From contig JAGPKJ010000010.1 of assembly GCA_018053995.1 (NCBI GenBank), positions 1 through 39,320 of the forward strand: DNA of 39,320 nt. Direction: 5' to 3'. Positions 1 to 9,769 of this stretch are shown here, piece by piece. The stretch comes from Lachnospiraceae bacterium (GTDB lineage Bacteria > Bacillota > Clostridia > Lachnospirales > Lachnospiraceae). The stretch's first letter is position 1; each line of letters starts with the position of its first letter. The notes beneath the pieces were generated by a model, which had not been told where the DNA came from, ran no database searches, and was given only the letters and a program-made list of their open reading frames with translations. The position numbers and the translations under genes are program-made.

Positions 1-1151
1 CTTCTCATAGCCTTCGTTAAGACCTGTTCCATCAGCATTGATCCACTCATCAGGAACCTTACGCTCAACATTTGCGATAGCGTGGATATCATATTCACTC
101 GTACCACACTCATACGGATCATCTCCGTCACGCTTAAGGATGATCATCTCGCCAGTCTTGCCATTATCAGCAGCCTTAACTGCATCATAGCCAACCTGGA
201 ATGCTTCGTTGATATCAGTAAGAGATGCAAGATGTGTTGCAGCTCTCTGAAGTGTTGAAAGTTCAATAGCACGTGTCTTAAGACCAGTTTCCTCAGCAAC
301 CTTCTGAGCAAGCATAGCTGCTGTTCCTGACATCTGCTTGTGACCAAATGCGTCAATAGCGACATCATGACCAAGCTCACATACATAACGACCATCAGCT
401 ACATGGATACCTTCAGAAACAGCGATAACAACTGATGACTTAGTAGCTGCAAGTTCCTTGATGTTAGCCATGAACTTGTCCATATCAAATACACGCTCAG
501 GAAGATATATAGCATTTGCACCTACGCAATCGTCACCCTTTGCAAGAGCAGCAGCTGCTGTAAGCCATCCTGCGTTACGACCCATGATCTCAACGATCTC
601 GACTGTAGGCTTCTTGGCACCGAAAGACTCGTTATCGCGAATAACTTCCTTAAGAGAAGTTGCGATGTATTTCGCTGCTGAACCATAGCCCGGGCAGTGA
701 TCTGTAACAGGCAGATCATTATCGATTGTCTTGGGAACACCCATGAAACGCTGTGATTTGCCATGTTCCTTCGCATAATCAGAAAGCATCTTTACAGTAT
801 CCATAGAATCATTGCCGCCTGCATAGAAAAGGCACTCAATATCATGCTTCTCCATGATAGAGAATATCTTCTCATATACGTCTTCATGACCCTCGATCTG
901 AGGCATCTTGAAACGGCATGAGCCAAGGAATGCAGAAGGTGTTCTCTTAAGCATCTCAACACCGGTTCCATCAGCAAGATAATCATCAAGATCGATCATC
1001 TGATCCTCAAGAAATCCTTCGATACCGTGAACCATTCCATATACCTTGTTCACTCCAAGCTTCTTAGCTGATGCATAAACACCTGCTACAGAAGAATTGA
1101 TAACGGCTGTAGGGCCGCCTGACTGTCCAACTACGATATTTCCTTTCATTT
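1..1151 (-). CDS. 6-phosphofructokinase, probably pyrophosphate-dependent (3' end outside window)
   Basis: Phosphorylates fructose 6-phosphate to fructose 1,6-bisphosphate in glycolysis. About 383 residues are present; the C-terminus runs off the left edge. The start ATG at 1151 follows AAGGAG with good spacing and gives MKGNIVVGQSGGPTAVINSS, the N-terminal phosphate-binding glycine loop. The motif GGNDSMDT (codons near 805-830) replaces the GGDGS of ATP-dependent enzymes, and PKTIDND (near 745) has the lysine typical of pyrophosphate-dependent enzymes where ATP enzymes have PGTIDND. Pyrophosphate as phosphoryl donor is therefore inferred from family knowledge. The gene stands alone at this edge. 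An AT-rich upstream region (1152-1226) separates it from the next gene, and I see no convincing promoter there. Confidence 0.9.
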
Positions 1152-1226
1152 TTACATCTCCTTATAAATTATTTATATTTAATATTGACAGTTACTATCA
1201 TTATGACATGACACTTGCATCAAATA

Positions 1227-1574
1227 TCACTTTATGAGATGAATCGATCCGATAAGCGGAAGATCTTTCATCTGACCATTTACCGCATTTATTATCCCGA
1301 TTATCATAAGTGCCAGTGTGAAAAGTCCCCACACCATTGCAAGAATTCCATGTACGAATGGCACAAACTTAAGTGCGAACGACACAAGATATCCCATTAT
1401 GAACAACACAAGTCCCTGATTTGCATGAAACTTACAGAACTTTGAATTAGGACGCACGAGAAGTGGAATAAAGAAAAGGAACCCAATATATGCTAATACT
1501 GATAATCCCTTCTCGTCACTGCTCAGACCATAGTTTCCATTTCCATTATCTACTTCACCATTATAATGTTCCAT
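1227..1574 (-). CDS. small membrane protein, DUF4870/TIM44-like (Tic20-like) type
   Basis: 115 residues. The reading frame is open 13 codons further upstream, but the ATG at 1574 is preceded by GGAGGAAAAA, so that start is preferred. The N-terminus is hydrophilic and Asn/Gly-rich (residues 1-20). Three hydrophobic segments follow at about 24-40, 54-72 and 75-97. Between the first two sits KFHANQGLVLFI, resembling the K/R-F-H-A-x-Q signature of DUF4870 proteins. The topology and motif support membership of that small membrane family; the function is unknown. It lies 75 bp upstream of the phosphofructokinase start and could be co-transcribed with it. Confidence 0.75.
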   Translation of the reverse strand: MEHYNGEVDNGNGNYGLSSDEKGLSVLAYIGFLFFIPLLVRPNSKFCKFHANQGLVLFIMGYLVSFALKFVPFVHGILAMVWGLFTLALMIIGIINAVNGQMKDLPLIGSIHLIK

Positions 1575-1764
1575 TTTTTCCTCCAAACCTTGCAAATATT
1601 GGCTGCTCATCAAAGTCTTAATTGCGATTATCGTACTTCATTTTTTGAAAAGTCCTTTATTAGGATATTACATCATCACAAAAATAGCAAATAGTAAATC
1701 CCACGTTCAATAAATCTGAAATACTGCCAGAATATTTTAATGCCTGTTGACTATCATAAAACTG

Positions 1765-1794
1765 TTGTTTTCCATCATACTGTTAGTGTATAAT
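1765..1794 (+). promoter_or_regulatory. sigma-A-type promoter of a plus-strand small RNA
   Basis: A -35 like TTGTTT (1765-1770), an 18-bp spacer and a perfect TATAAT (1789-1794). Transcription would begin near 1800, directly at the first hairpin of the candidate RNA. It is one of the few plus-strand signals in a window where all protein genes lie on the minus strand. The -35 is imperfect. Confidence 0.55.
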
Positions 1795-1799
1795 GACTC

Positions 1800-1899
1800 T
1801 TGTTCATAAACATTATGCTTATGAACACGCCCGGATAATTCTGCCACTATTTTCTCCCCCTCATAAAGAAGTATGGCAGAGCGTTTATCCGGGTTTTTC
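1800..1899 (+). ncRNA. candidate small regulatory RNA (two hairpins, CU-rich loop, intrinsic terminator)
   Basis: About 100 nt from the predicted start to the T-run. Hairpin 1 pairs TGTTCATAA (1802-1810) with TTATGAACA (1820-1828). Two bases later hairpin 2 begins: CCCGGATAA (1831-1839) with TTATCCGGG (1885-1893), then TCTGCCA (1841-1847) with TGGCAGA (1874-1880). Its apical loop carries CTCCCCTC (1855-1862), which is complementary to AGGAGG-like ribosome binding sites. TTTTT (1894-1898) follows the outer stem at once, as in a Rho-independent terminator. The unit is convergent with radA and ends at its stop codon. No open reading frame of note lies inside. Promoter, structure and terminator are seen; the regulatory role is inferred. 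Confidence 0.55.
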
Positions 1900-3275
1900 T
1901 ATATAAAATTAAGTACATCCGCTACCGATGAAACCGGGATGACTTTTATTCCATCATGGCTGCGGATATCAGACATACATCCCTTAGGCACAACACACGT
2001 AGTAAATCCAAGTCTTACGGCTTCCTGAACTCTCCTGTCCGCCATGCTTACCGATCTCACTTCGCCGCTCAATCCGACTTCCCCGAACACTACCATCTTA
2101 TCATCTGACGGTCTGTTTCTGAAACTTGAGACAACAGCGGCTGAGATTCCAAGATCTATCGCCGGTTCAGAGACTTTCATTCCGCCCGCTATATTAACGT
2201 ATGCATCACAATCAGACAGTTGTATCCCCGCACGTTTCTCAAGGACTGCCATGAGCAGATTGACCCTGTTGAAATCAACGCCCATACCCTGCCTTCTCGG
2301 AAATCCGAAATTTGATCTTGATACAAGCGCCTGAACTTCGAGAAGTATCGGTCTTGTTCCTTCCATTGCACATACTACGATTGAACCACTTGCATTCTCC
2401 GGTCTGTCATCAAGCATAAATGATGACGCATTCTCAACCTCGCGCAGTCCATTCTCGCACATTTCAAAAACACCTATCTCATCAGTCGATCCGAACCTGT
2501 TCTTTACGCTCCTTAAAACTCTGTATGAAGCATGCCTGTCACCTTCGAAATATAACACTGTATCTACCATATGCTCTAGTACGCGCGGTCCTGCAACCAT
2601 TCCTTCTTTCGTCACGTGACCTATGATAAATATCGTTATATTCAGTCCCTTTGCGATCTGAAGCAGTATATTTGTTGACTCACGCACTTGCGAAACACTG
2701 CCCGGCGCTGAATGAACGTCCTCACTCGACATCGTCTGTATTGAATCAATAACGACTACTGCAGGTGATGTACGCCTTATTGCTTCATCTATCTCATCAA
2801 GATCAGTCTCACACATAATAAGAAGATTATCGCTGAATTCTCCAATCCTGTCTGCACGCAGCTTTATCTGTTTTTCGGATTCCTCTCCTGATATATATAA
2901 TACTTTTTTCCCATCGGCTGCAAGATTCCTGCATACCTGAAGAAGTATCGTAGACTTTCCGATGCCAGGATCACCACCTACAAGTATGAGCGATCCTGTT
3001 ACGATCCCGCCGCCAAGAACTCTATCAAGTTCTTTCATATCGGTTGATGTACGATCTTCATCTTTTACAGAAACTTCATTAAGACGTGCCGGAGCTTTCG
3101 CTGTACCGCCCCTTCTTTTTGATGAAGATCCCATACTGCCCGAAGAGCCGCTTTTTGCAAGCGGCTCCTCAACAAATGTATTCCATTCTTTACATGCCGG
3201 ACACTGACCCATCCATTTTGCAGACTCAAAGCCGCAGTTCTGACAGAAGAATGATGTAATCTTTGCTTTTGCCAT
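1899..3275 (-). CDS. radA: DNA repair protein RadA
   Basis: 458 residues, full length for the family. RadA is a RecA-like ATPase that drives branch migration of recombination intermediates. The N-terminal zinc finger has C11, C14, C25 and C28 (CQNC and CPAC). Walker A GGDPGIGKST is at 100-109, the RadA-specific KNRFG motif is near 258, and a Lon-protease-like C-terminal domain follows (SGEVRSVSMADRRVQEA region). A Ser/Gly-rich linker at 40-60 is common after the zinc finger. It starts 12 bp after the upstream orphan gene and is clearly co-transcribed with it and clpC. The stop codon abuts the terminator T-run of the convergent candidate small RNA. Confidence 0.97.
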   Translation of the reverse strand: MAKAKITSFFCQNCGFESAKWMGQCPACKEWNTFVEEPLAKSGSSGSMGSSSKRRGGTAKAPARLNEVSVKDEDRTSTDMKELDRVLGGGIVTGSLILVGGDPGIGKSTILLQVCRNLAADGKKVLYISGEESEKQIKLRADRIGEFSDNLLIMCETDLDEIDEAIRRTSPAVVVIDSIQTMSSEDVHSAPGSVSQVRESTNILLQIAKGLNITIFIIGHVTKEGMVAGPRVLEHMVDTVLYFEGDRHASYRVLRSVKNRFGSTDEIGVFEMCENGLREVENASSFMLDDRPENASGSIVVCAMEGTRPILLEVQALVSRSNFGFPRRQGMGVDFNRVNLLMAVLEKRAGIQLSDCDAYVNIAGGMKVSEPAIDLGISAAVVSSFRNRPSDDKMVVFGEVGLSGEVRSVSMADRRVQEAVRLGFTTCVVPKGCMSDIRSHDGIKVIPVSSVADVLNFI

Positions 3276-3287
3276 CTGATACCCCGA

Positions 3288-3701
3288 TCAGCGTTTTTCC
3301 GCTCTGACCGTAACCTCTCCGTTATCTGTAAGTTCTACACTTATCGTAAGCTTTCCGCCCATATCTGTATCTATCACACCAACAGATTTATCATTTACAA
3401 AAACCTCATACTTAGCTCCGTCTTCCATGCCAAGTGTGATCTGTGCATCATTATCGCCCTCAACTGAAAATGAAACGCCCTTATCCGATTCCTCAAAATC
3501 ATTGACACTCGTTCCCGGTACCGACTCATACAAGAACATGCCGTTCTTCTCAAGTTTTGTCATTGTACCAAATGTCTTAACTTTGTAGACATCGCCACTG
3601 TGCTCGAAGTTATCAAGTTTTGCTTTTTCTGCAAGCTTGTGATTACCAAAACTAATAGTACCATTCTTCTCCGAACGTAACAGTTCATTTACGACCGCCA
3701 T
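3288..3701 (-). CDS. orphan protein between clpC and radA, function unknown
   Basis: 137 residues. The chosen ATG at 3701 lies 8 bp after GGAGG, a better fit than in-frame ATGs at 3716 and 3707. It overlaps the end of clpC by 17 bp, implying translational coupling. The protein is acidic, soluble and beta-rich, with no signal peptide or membrane segment; it opens [20 protein letters not shown] and has a regular C-terminal half ending in VELTDNGEVTVRAEKR. From memory, similar short proteins in Lachnospiraceae are labelled 'endosialidase' in databases. Nothing in this sequence (no glycosidase motif, far too short) supports that activity. Position suggests a link with protein quality control or DNA repair, but that is only inference. 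Confidence 0.85.
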   Translation of the reverse strand: MAVVNELLRSEKNGTISFGNHKLAEKAKLDNFEHSGDVYKVKTFGTMTKLEKNGMFLYESVPGTSVNDFEESDKGVSFSVEGDNDAQITLGMEDGAKYEVFVNDKSVGVIDTDMGGKLTISVELTDNGEVTVRAEKR

Positions 3702-6171
3702 CTTCATTTCCTCCATTTTGTTTTATTAGTTTGACCGAAAAAACTGCTTTACCGTTTTTGACTCCAACAGATACTACATCTCCTTGAGATGCACGTCCTG
3801 AAAGTATCTCTTCCGCCAGCGGATCCTCGATAAATGACTGGACAGCTCTTCTGAGCGGTCTTGCCCCCATCTTGCCATCGGAGAATTTTGTCACTAGATA
3901 CTTCTTCACTGCCAGGCCTATCTTTAATGAGATATCAAGCTGTTTTTTGCACCTCTTTATAAGGTCATCCGTAAGAAGTGATGTTATGCTCATCATATCG
4001 TCATCATTAAGTGCATGAAATACCATTATATCATCTATACGATTAATGAATTCCGGCTTGAATATCCTTTTGACTTCATCCATGACAGATGATTTCATCT
4101 TGTCATAGTCCTGCTTCTTGGACATTCCTGTATCAAATCCAAGATTCTTTGGTGAGATGATTCTCTCCGCTCCCGCATTTGATGTCATTATTATCACAGT
4201 ATTCTTGAAGCTGACTTTACGTCCCTTTGAATCTGTGATATGTCCATCATCAAGAACCTGTAGCAGAACATTGAATACATCCGGATGCGCTTTCTCTATC
4301 TCATCGAAAAGTACAACCGAATATGGATGCTTTCTGACTAGATCTGTAAGCTGACCACCCTCTTCATATCCAACATATCCCGGCGGAGAACCGATCATCT
4401 TTGATACTGAATACTTCTCCATATATTCAGACATGTCTATCCTGATAAGTGAATCTTCAGATCCAAACATTGTCTCAGCCAACGCCTTTGATAATTCTGT
4501 CTTTCCTACTCCGGTAGGTCCCAGAAACAGGAATGAACCTATAGGTCTGTCCGGATCCTGTAGTCCAACTCTTCCTCTTCTTATAGATTTCGACAGTGCT
4601 GTCACTGCCTCATCCTGACCGATAACACGCTTGTGAAGTATCTTTTCAAGATTCATCAGCCTGTCGCTTTCCTTTTCGGTCAGTTTCTGAACAGGGACAC
4701 CTGTCCATAACGATACCGTTAAGGCTACATCTTCAGCTGTCACGATCATGCTGTTCTGCTCCGATGACTCTCTTTTTGAAGAAAACATATTCCGATCGAT
4801 TTTTCTGGATATCCTGTCCTGTTCTTCCTTAAGGGCACGTATCTGCCCATACTCTTTCTGACGTAAGCACTGCTCGATCTTTTTGTCGATCTCCATTATC
4901 TTATCTTCACTGCCCGTGCTCTCATCTGTATCAGTAACACTTCTAAGTCTGACCGCTGCTGATGCCTCATCGATGAGATCAATCGCTTTATCAGGAAGAT
5001 TTCTATCATTTATATATCTTTCGGAAAGTGTCACTGCACTCTCTATAGCCTCATCAGTGATCCTTACATGATGATGATCCTCATATTTATATGCTATACC
5101 GTGAAGTATTGCAGATGTTTCCTCTGCCGTCGGTTCTTCGACCAGTATCGGCTGAAATCTTCTTGCAAGTGCTGCATCTTTTTCAACATACTTATGAAAC
5201 TCACTTATCGTCGTGGCTCCAATGAGCTGAAGTTCTCCGCGTGCCAATGACGGTTTCAGGATATTAGAAGCATCAATCGCTCCTTCTGCACCGCCTGCTC
5301 CTATCAGAGTATGCATCTCATCAAGAAACAGGATAATGTCTCCATCATTTATAACTTCACTTATTATCTTCTTTATACGTTCCTCGAATTGACCGCGGTA
5401 CTTGCTGCCTGCGATCATTCCTGAAAGGTCGAGTGTCATAACCCGTTTATTTCTAACCGTAAATGGAACCTTATTCTGGACTATCCGCATCGCAAGACCT
5501 TCAACGATCGCGGTTTTCCCGACTCCAGGCTCGCCGATAAGACAAGGATTGTTTTTTGTCCTTCTGCTAAGGATCTGCACCATACGCTGTATCTCATTGT
5601 CTCTTCCGATAACGGGATCCAGTTTTCCTTCGCGCGCAAGTGCAGTCAGATCTCTGCTGTACTTGGGGAGCATTTCCTGCTGTCTGCTGCTCTTTTTATT
5701 TCTACGCCCATGCTCTTTTATATATGCTGCCGGATCGATTCCAAGCGCAGTGAGCGTATCTTTATATATCTTGTCTGTGCTTATTCCCTGCATAGTCAGA
5801 ATATGTACTGCAATTCCTTCCACATCTTCAAGGAGTGACAGAAGAAGATGACCTGTTCCTGTCTGGTCTGCACCCATACCTGATGCGATCACACCCGCAT
5901 TCTTAAGTATGCGTTCCGCCCTTGGCGAGTATTCTCTCCTGTCCATAAGAGCAACACTGCCCTGCTGTACAAACAACTCTTTAATCAGATCATACAGTTT
6001 GTCTTCGTCAAGACCGTTATCCCTCAGAACTTTTGCCGCAACACCCGTTCCTTCACGAAGGAGTCCAAGCAAAAGATGTTCCGTTCCTACATAGCTGTAA
6101 TTAAGATGTCTGACTGTTTTCTGTGCCTGCTTTATCGCTATTTTTACTTTTTCTGAAAATTCGGGCTGCAT
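3685..6171 (-). CDS. clpC: ATP-dependent Clp protease ATPase subunit ClpC
   Basis: 828 residues, normal for ClpC. This HSP100 unfoldase feeds substrates to ClpP. Two N-terminal Clp repeats occupy about 1-145. AAA-1 has Walker A GEPGVGKT at 213-220 and Walker [10 protein letters not shown] middle coiled-coil/UVR-like segment lies around 420-470 ([20 protein letters not shown]). AAA-2 has Walker A GPTGVGKT near 553 and Walker [15 protein letters not shown], followed by the C-terminal ClpB small domain. In many Firmicutes clpC follows ctsR-mcsA-mcsB. Those genes are absent here, and the gene upstream is instead an SH3-domain membrane protein 23 bp away. The ribosome binding site (AGAAGGG) is about 12 bp upstream of the ATG. 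Confidence 0.97.
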   Translation of the reverse strand: MQPEFSEKVKIAIKQAQKTVRHLNYSYVGTEHLLLGLLREGTGVAAKVLRDNGLDEDKLYDLIKELFVQQGSVALMDRREYSPRAERILKNAGVIASGMGADQTGTGHLLLSLLEDVEGIAVHILTMQGISTDKIYKDTLTALGIDPAAYIKEHGRRNKKSSRQQEMLPKYSRDLTALAREGKLDPVIGRDNEIQRMVQILSRRTKNNPCLIGEPGVGKTAIVEGLAMRIVQNKVPFTVRNKRVMTLDLSGMIAGSKYRGQFEERIKKIISEVINDGDIILFLDEMHTLIGAGGAEGAIDASNILKPSLARGELQLIGATTISEFHKYVEKDAALARRFQPILVEEPTAEETSAILHGIAYKYEDHHHVRITDEAIESAVTLSERYINDRNLPDKAIDLIDEASAAVRLRSVTDTDESTGSEDKIMEIDKKIEQCLRQKEYGQIRALKEEQDRISRKIDRNMFSSKRESSEQNSMIVTAEDVALTVSLWTGVPVQKLTEKESDRLMNLEKILHKRVIGQDEAVTALSKSIRRGRVGLQDPDRPIGSFLFLGPTGVGKTELSKALAETMFGSEDSLIRIDMSEYMEKYSVSKMIGSPPGYVGYEEGGQLTDLVRKHPYSVVLFDEIEKAHPDVFNVLLQVLDDGHITDSKGRKVSFKNTVIIMTSNAGAERIISPKNLGFDTGMSKKQDYDKMKSSVMDEVKRIFKPEFINRIDDIMVFHALNDDDMMSITSLLTDDLIKRCKKQLDISLKIGLAVKKYLVTKFSDGKMGARPLRRAVQSFIEDPLAEEILSGRASQGDVVSVGVKNGKAVFSVKLIKQNGGNEDGGRK

Positions 6172-6194
6172 CTACGCTTGATTCCCTTCTCCCA

Positions 6195-7937
6195 TTACTT
6201 GTCGTTCTTGTCATCTACATTGATAAATTCAAAATCAAGATCGTCAGTCTCATCAGATATAAAGTTTCTGGCTTTTCTTGCTCTGCTGTTCTCTGTGCCT
6301 GCCTGATCTTCTGCATCCTGATCATCATATGATGATCTACGCGTGCGGGCATCACTTTCTCTTGAAGCACGGGAAATATCAGAATTCTCGCGCGTTCTGA
6401 CCGGACGTTCCTCATCATCTCTTGCTCTTGCAGGACGATCTGCATTGTCTCTTGTTCTTACAGGACGATCTGCATCATCTCTTGATCTTGCCGAACGATC
6501 TGCTTCATCCCGTGGTCTTACTCTCCTTGCCGGACGTTCCTCGTCTTCATCTCTGGATCTGCGAGGACGATCCTCGTCATCCCTTGTTCTACGTACCGGA
6601 CGGTCTTCTGACACACGTGATCTACGTAATGGACGAACATCATCATCCTCGTCAGAATCTTTACGTTTTGACCTTTCTGAATCTGCCTGCATTCTACGCC
6701 TTGAACGATCTTCGCTCTCGCGCATCCTGCGTCTGTCATCGTCTTCCCTGTCGCCGCCATCGCGTCTTGTATCGTTGTCGCGTCCTGTTGCAGATCTTCT
6801 CGGTCTTTCAGGACGGTCATCGTCGTCATCATCGTCATCTGGATCATATTCATAATCTGCTTCACGAAGCTTTATTCCAAGTATTATGAGTCCTATAAGA
6901 AATGCGATAGCAACAACACCCAGACTGATTATGATCATACGGTACTGTTTTAGTGCAGTCTCATTTTCCTTTTCTTTTGCGGGCTGAGCTGAAACATATT
7001 CCATAAGCTCGTCAGCCTTCATTCTTGTGCCGTTCTTATTGTCATACAGAAACCATGTGGATGTACCGCTTCCTGACCCGTCATCAGCATACACGAGCTG
7101 ATAATCATTGTTTGCAGCTGCTGTAGTCTCCTCAGTTGTCTCTGTAGCCTCAGTAGTCTCTGTTGTATCTGCCTTTGGGAGCACATCGCCGGCAGTTATA
7201 AGGTCAGATCTTATATATCCGTTCTTCTGTGAACCGTCATTTCCTGTAAATACTGTATAATACCATGACTTCCCTGAATCATCGCTTTTCGTTCCAAGCG
7301 CTACAAGTGTCGAGCCTTTTACAAGCGTATCAACAATATCTGCTTTGGTTGACGCATCACTCCGTATCTTTCCATTTGTGACATTCACGGAAATGTACTG
7401 TGCGTCCGCACCGGTCACACCATCCGGAAGCGTTATTGCTGAAAGATCTATCTGTGTTCCGTCTATTGTCGTTGCAGTATTAGTTGCAGTTGTCGTCTTC
7501 TGTGTATCATCAGTCTTGGCATCGGCTGTCTTCTGTGTATCGTCAGCTTTGGCATCATCTGCTTTTGCGTCTGTAGCTTTAGTATCTGTAGCTTTGGTAT
7601 CGTCCGCTTTTGCATCACTGTTATCTGCTGAATCCGCAGCTGCTGCCGTCACAAGATCTGAACGTATATATCCTGTATTGCCATTGACATTTACTTTATA
7701 CCATAATGTTCCGGCATCATCCTTTGCTTCATCAACTATAGTGACTTCTGTCCCTTTGACTGCACTTCCAAGAACATTTGATGATGAACCGGCACTTTCT
7801 CTGATCTTCGCCGATGCCGGTACTACTGTCGCTTTTGTTTCCGTATATGCTGCCGACGATATTGATGGAATGACTGATAAAGCCATTGCTGTCATAAGCG
7901 CTGCTGCCGTTATCCTGAATAAGCCTTTCTTTTTCAT
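6195..7937 (-). CDS. SH3-domain, single-pass membrane protein with mixed-charge Arg/Asp tail
   Basis: 580 residues from the ATG at 7937, which follows GGAAAGGG and starts a signal peptide (MKKKGLFRITAAALMTAMAL, cleavage likely after SISSAA). Two bacterial SH3-like domains lie at about 38-97 and 179-248; each ends in GYIRSDL. They are separated by an Ala/Asp/Lys/Thr-rich repeat linker (105-150). A Thr/Glu-rich spacer (257-272) follows. A transmembrane helix at about 334-356 (IIISLGVVAIAFLIGLIILG) leads into an approximately 220-residue C-terminal tail. The tail begins with an aspartate run (367-374) and consists of repeats of the form DRPxRxRDDxD. SH3b domains commonly bind cell wall; the tail should be cytoplasmic. 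The function is unknown. Confidence 0.85.
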   Translation of the reverse strand: MKKKGLFRITAAALMTAMALSVIPSISSAAYTETKATVVPASAKIRESAGSSSNVLGSAVKGTEVTIVDEAKDDAGTLWYKVNVNGNTGYIRSDLVTAAAADSADNSDAKADDTKATDTKATDAKADDAKADDTQKTADAKTDDTQKTTTATNTATTIDGTQIDLSAITLPDGVTGADAQYISVNVTNGKIRSDASTKADIVDTLVKGSTLVALGTKSDDSGKSWYYTVFTGNDGSQKNGYIRSDLITAGDVLPKADTTETTEATETTEETTAAANNDYQLVYADDGSGSGTSTWFLYDNKNGTRMKADELMEYVSAQPAKEKENETALKQYRMIIISLGVVAIAFLIGLIILGIKLREADYEYDPDDDDDDDDRPERPRRSATGRDNDTRRDGGDREDDDRRRMRESEDRSRRRMQADSERSKRKDSDEDDDVRPLRRSRVSEDRPVRRTRDDEDRPRRSRDEDEERPARRVRPRDEADRSARSRDDADRPVRTRDNADRPARARDDEERPVRTRENSDISRASRESDARTRRSSYDDQDAEDQAGTENSRARKARNFISDETDDLDFEFINVDDKNDK

Positions 7938-7998
7938 GTGTACCCTTTCCGAGACAAATGATACCTGCGTCTCTTCGTAACGTTTTTTATCTTCTCTC

Positions 7999-8484
7999 TT
8001 ATTTATTCTTATTAAATCTCCACTCGCCATCTGCATCCGGATTATGACTTGACGTAAATCCATGAATATCTTTTGGCGCACGGCTGTCCCTCGAACTGTT
8101 CTCGATCTGTCTATGTATCTTCGCTTCACATTCGCTGCAGTACTCTCCCGATCTTATCGGTTTTCCGCACATCTCACAGTAGAAAAATGACTGTGTTCCT
8201 GCTGTGACTTCTATCCTTGAGTCTCTTAGCATCATCCTGATCGATTTCTGCGATACTCCTGTCGCATCTGAGACCTGCGCTGCTGATGCTCCGGCATGAC
8301 CATCCAGGAAGTTGCGTACTTTACCGTAGTCATCATACATCATGTGACCGCATTTTTCGCATTTATACTCACCGCAGCCCTGAAATACCATGACTCCGCC
8401 GCATTTTTCGCATCTGATCGGCATACCGTACCGATCAATGTTCAGCGTAAGTATTTTGTTCCTGATCTCGCTGTCATCATCCAT
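7999..8484 (-). CDS. zinc-ribbon / helix-turn-helix protein, function unknown
   Basis: 161 residues. The ATG at 8484 follows AAAGG by 7 bp and lies 10 bp after the purD stop; an in-frame ATG at 8502 lacks a ribosome binding site. A first zinc ribbon is visible (CEKCGGVMVF and CEKCGHMMY, about residues 25-48). A helical segment resembling a winged helix or MerR-type HTH follows (AAQVSDATGVSQKSIRMML, near 67-86). A second zinc ribbon comes next (CEMCGKPI and CSEC, near 103-118), then a charged, disordered C-terminus. The layout recalls the YvyF/flagellar-operon-type regulators and MerR-like annotations, but no flagellar genes are nearby. It may be a DNA- or RNA-binding regulator. Confidence 0.75.
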   Translation of the reverse strand: MDDDSEIRNKILTLNIDRYGMPIRCEKCGGVMVFQGCGEYKCEKCGHMMYDDYGKVRNFLDGHAGASAAQVSDATGVSQKSIRMMLRDSRIEVTAGTQSFFYCEMCGKPIRSGEYCSECEAKIHRQIENSSRDSRAPKDIHGFTSSHNPDADGEWRFNKNK

Positions 8485-8494
8485 CTGATCGCCT

Positions 8495-9769
8495 TTATGC
8501 ATTGTCTGCAGAACTCGCTATATCACTACGCATATACTTGTTATCAAATTTCACCCATTCCGTTGCTTCATATGCTTTCTTTCTGGCTTCGTGAATGTTA
8601 TCTCCAAGTGCCGTTATCCCCAGTACTCGTCCACCACTCGTAACGACCTGTCCATCCTGTTCACGTGTTCCGGCATGGAAGCAGAAATAATCGTTCTTTC
8701 CATTAAATCTTTCAAGCCCGGTGATTGGGAATCCTTTTTCATAAGATACCGGATATCCCTTTGATGCAAGTACAACACACACAGCCGCCTGATCCGAGAA
8801 CTTCAGATCCATCCCGTCAAGCTTTCCATCTATGCACGCATCGATTACATCTATTATATCATTTTCCATCCTTGGAAGCACCACTTGTGCTTCAGGATCT
8901 CCAAATCTGGCATTATATTCAATTACTTTAGGTCCGTCCTTTGTGATCATCAGTCCAAAGAATATCACGCCCTTGAACGGTCTTCCCTCTGCTGCCATAG
9001 CATCAACAGTAGCCTGATATATATATTTCTTACAGAAATCATCAACTTCTTTTGTATAAAATGGACTCGGCGAAAAGTTGCCCATCCCGCCTGTGTTAGG
9101 TCCTTCGTCATTATCGTATGCACGCTTATGATCCTGCGCTGATGACATGATCTTGATTGTCTTTCCGTCAACAAATGAAAGGATTGAGAGTTCGCGTCCT
9201 ACAAGGCACTCTTCAACAACCATAGTATTCCCTGCTACGCCAAATTTCTTATCTTCCATTATTGTGCGGACACCCTCGTCTGCTTCTTCCCTATTGCCAC
9301 AGATCAGCACTCCCTTGCCAAGTGCGAGCCCGCTAGCCTTAAGAACGATAGGATATGTATTTTTCTTATGAATATATTCAAGTGCCTTGTCAGCATATGT
9401 AAATGTCTCATATGAAGCTGTAGGTATGCTGTATTTCTTCATAAGATCTTTTGAAAAAGCTTTGCTTCCTTCAATGATCGCTGCATTCTTCCTGGGTCCG
9501 AACACACGAAGTCCTGCAGCCTCGAAAGAATCTACAATACCGCCTACAAGCGGATCATCCGGTCCTATTATAGTAAGATCTATCTTATTTTCCTTCGCAA
9601 AACGCACAAGAGCATCAAAATCCATTGCGCCTATCGGAACACATTCCGCTATCTCCGCGATTCCGGCATTACCGGGTGCGCAGTATATCTTATCTACACG
9701 TTTACTTTTTTTCACAGCTGCCGCTATCGCATGTTCACGTCCACCGCCGCCTACAATAAGAACTTTCAT
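8495..9769 (-). CDS. purD: phosphoribosylamine--glycine ligase
   Basis: 424 residues, normal for PurD (GAR synthetase), the second step of de novo purine synthesis: phosphoribosylamine plus glycine plus ATP gives GAR. The N-terminus [20 protein letters not shown] is the family signature, and the ATP-grasp core includes GPNTGGMGNFSPSPFY and FGDPEAQVVLPRM. The start overlaps the purN stop by 4 bp (ATGA) with GAGAGG upstream, so the two are translationally coupled. It is the last gene of the purE-purM-purN-purD group. Confidence 0.97.
   Translation of the reverse strand: MKVLIVGGGGREHAIAAAVKKSKRVDKIYCAPGNAGIAEIAECVPIGAMDFDALVRFAKENKIDLTIIGPDDPLVGGIVDSFEAAGLRVFGPRKNAAIIEGSKAFSKDLMKKYSIPTASYETFTYADKALEYIHKKNTYPIVLKASGLALGKGVLICGNREEADEGVRTIMEDKKFGVAGNTMVVEECLVGRELSILSFVDGKTIKIMSSAQDHKRAYDNDEGPNTGGMGNFSPSPFYTKEVDDFCKKYIYQATVDAMAAEGRPFKGVIFFGLMITKDGPKVIEYNARFGDPEAQVVLPRMENDIIDVIDACIDGKLDGMDLKFSDQAAVCVVLASKGYPVSYEKGFPITGLERFNGKNDYFCFHAGTREQDGQVVTSGGRVLGITALGDNIHEARKKAYEATEWVKFDNKYMRSDIASSADNA

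Noticed and set aside
1831..1893. Hairpin as the terminator of radA
   Set aside because: On the minus strand the stem is not followed by a T-run; on the plus strand it is, and a promoter precedes it. It fits a plus-strand RNA better, though it could still stabilise the radA mRNA 3' end.
6343..6889. Plus-strand open frames opposite the Arg/Asp-rich tail
   Set aside because: They are low-complexity mirror frames (Ser/Arg/Leu-rich) produced by the repeat bias of the real minus-strand gene and have no ribosome binding sites.
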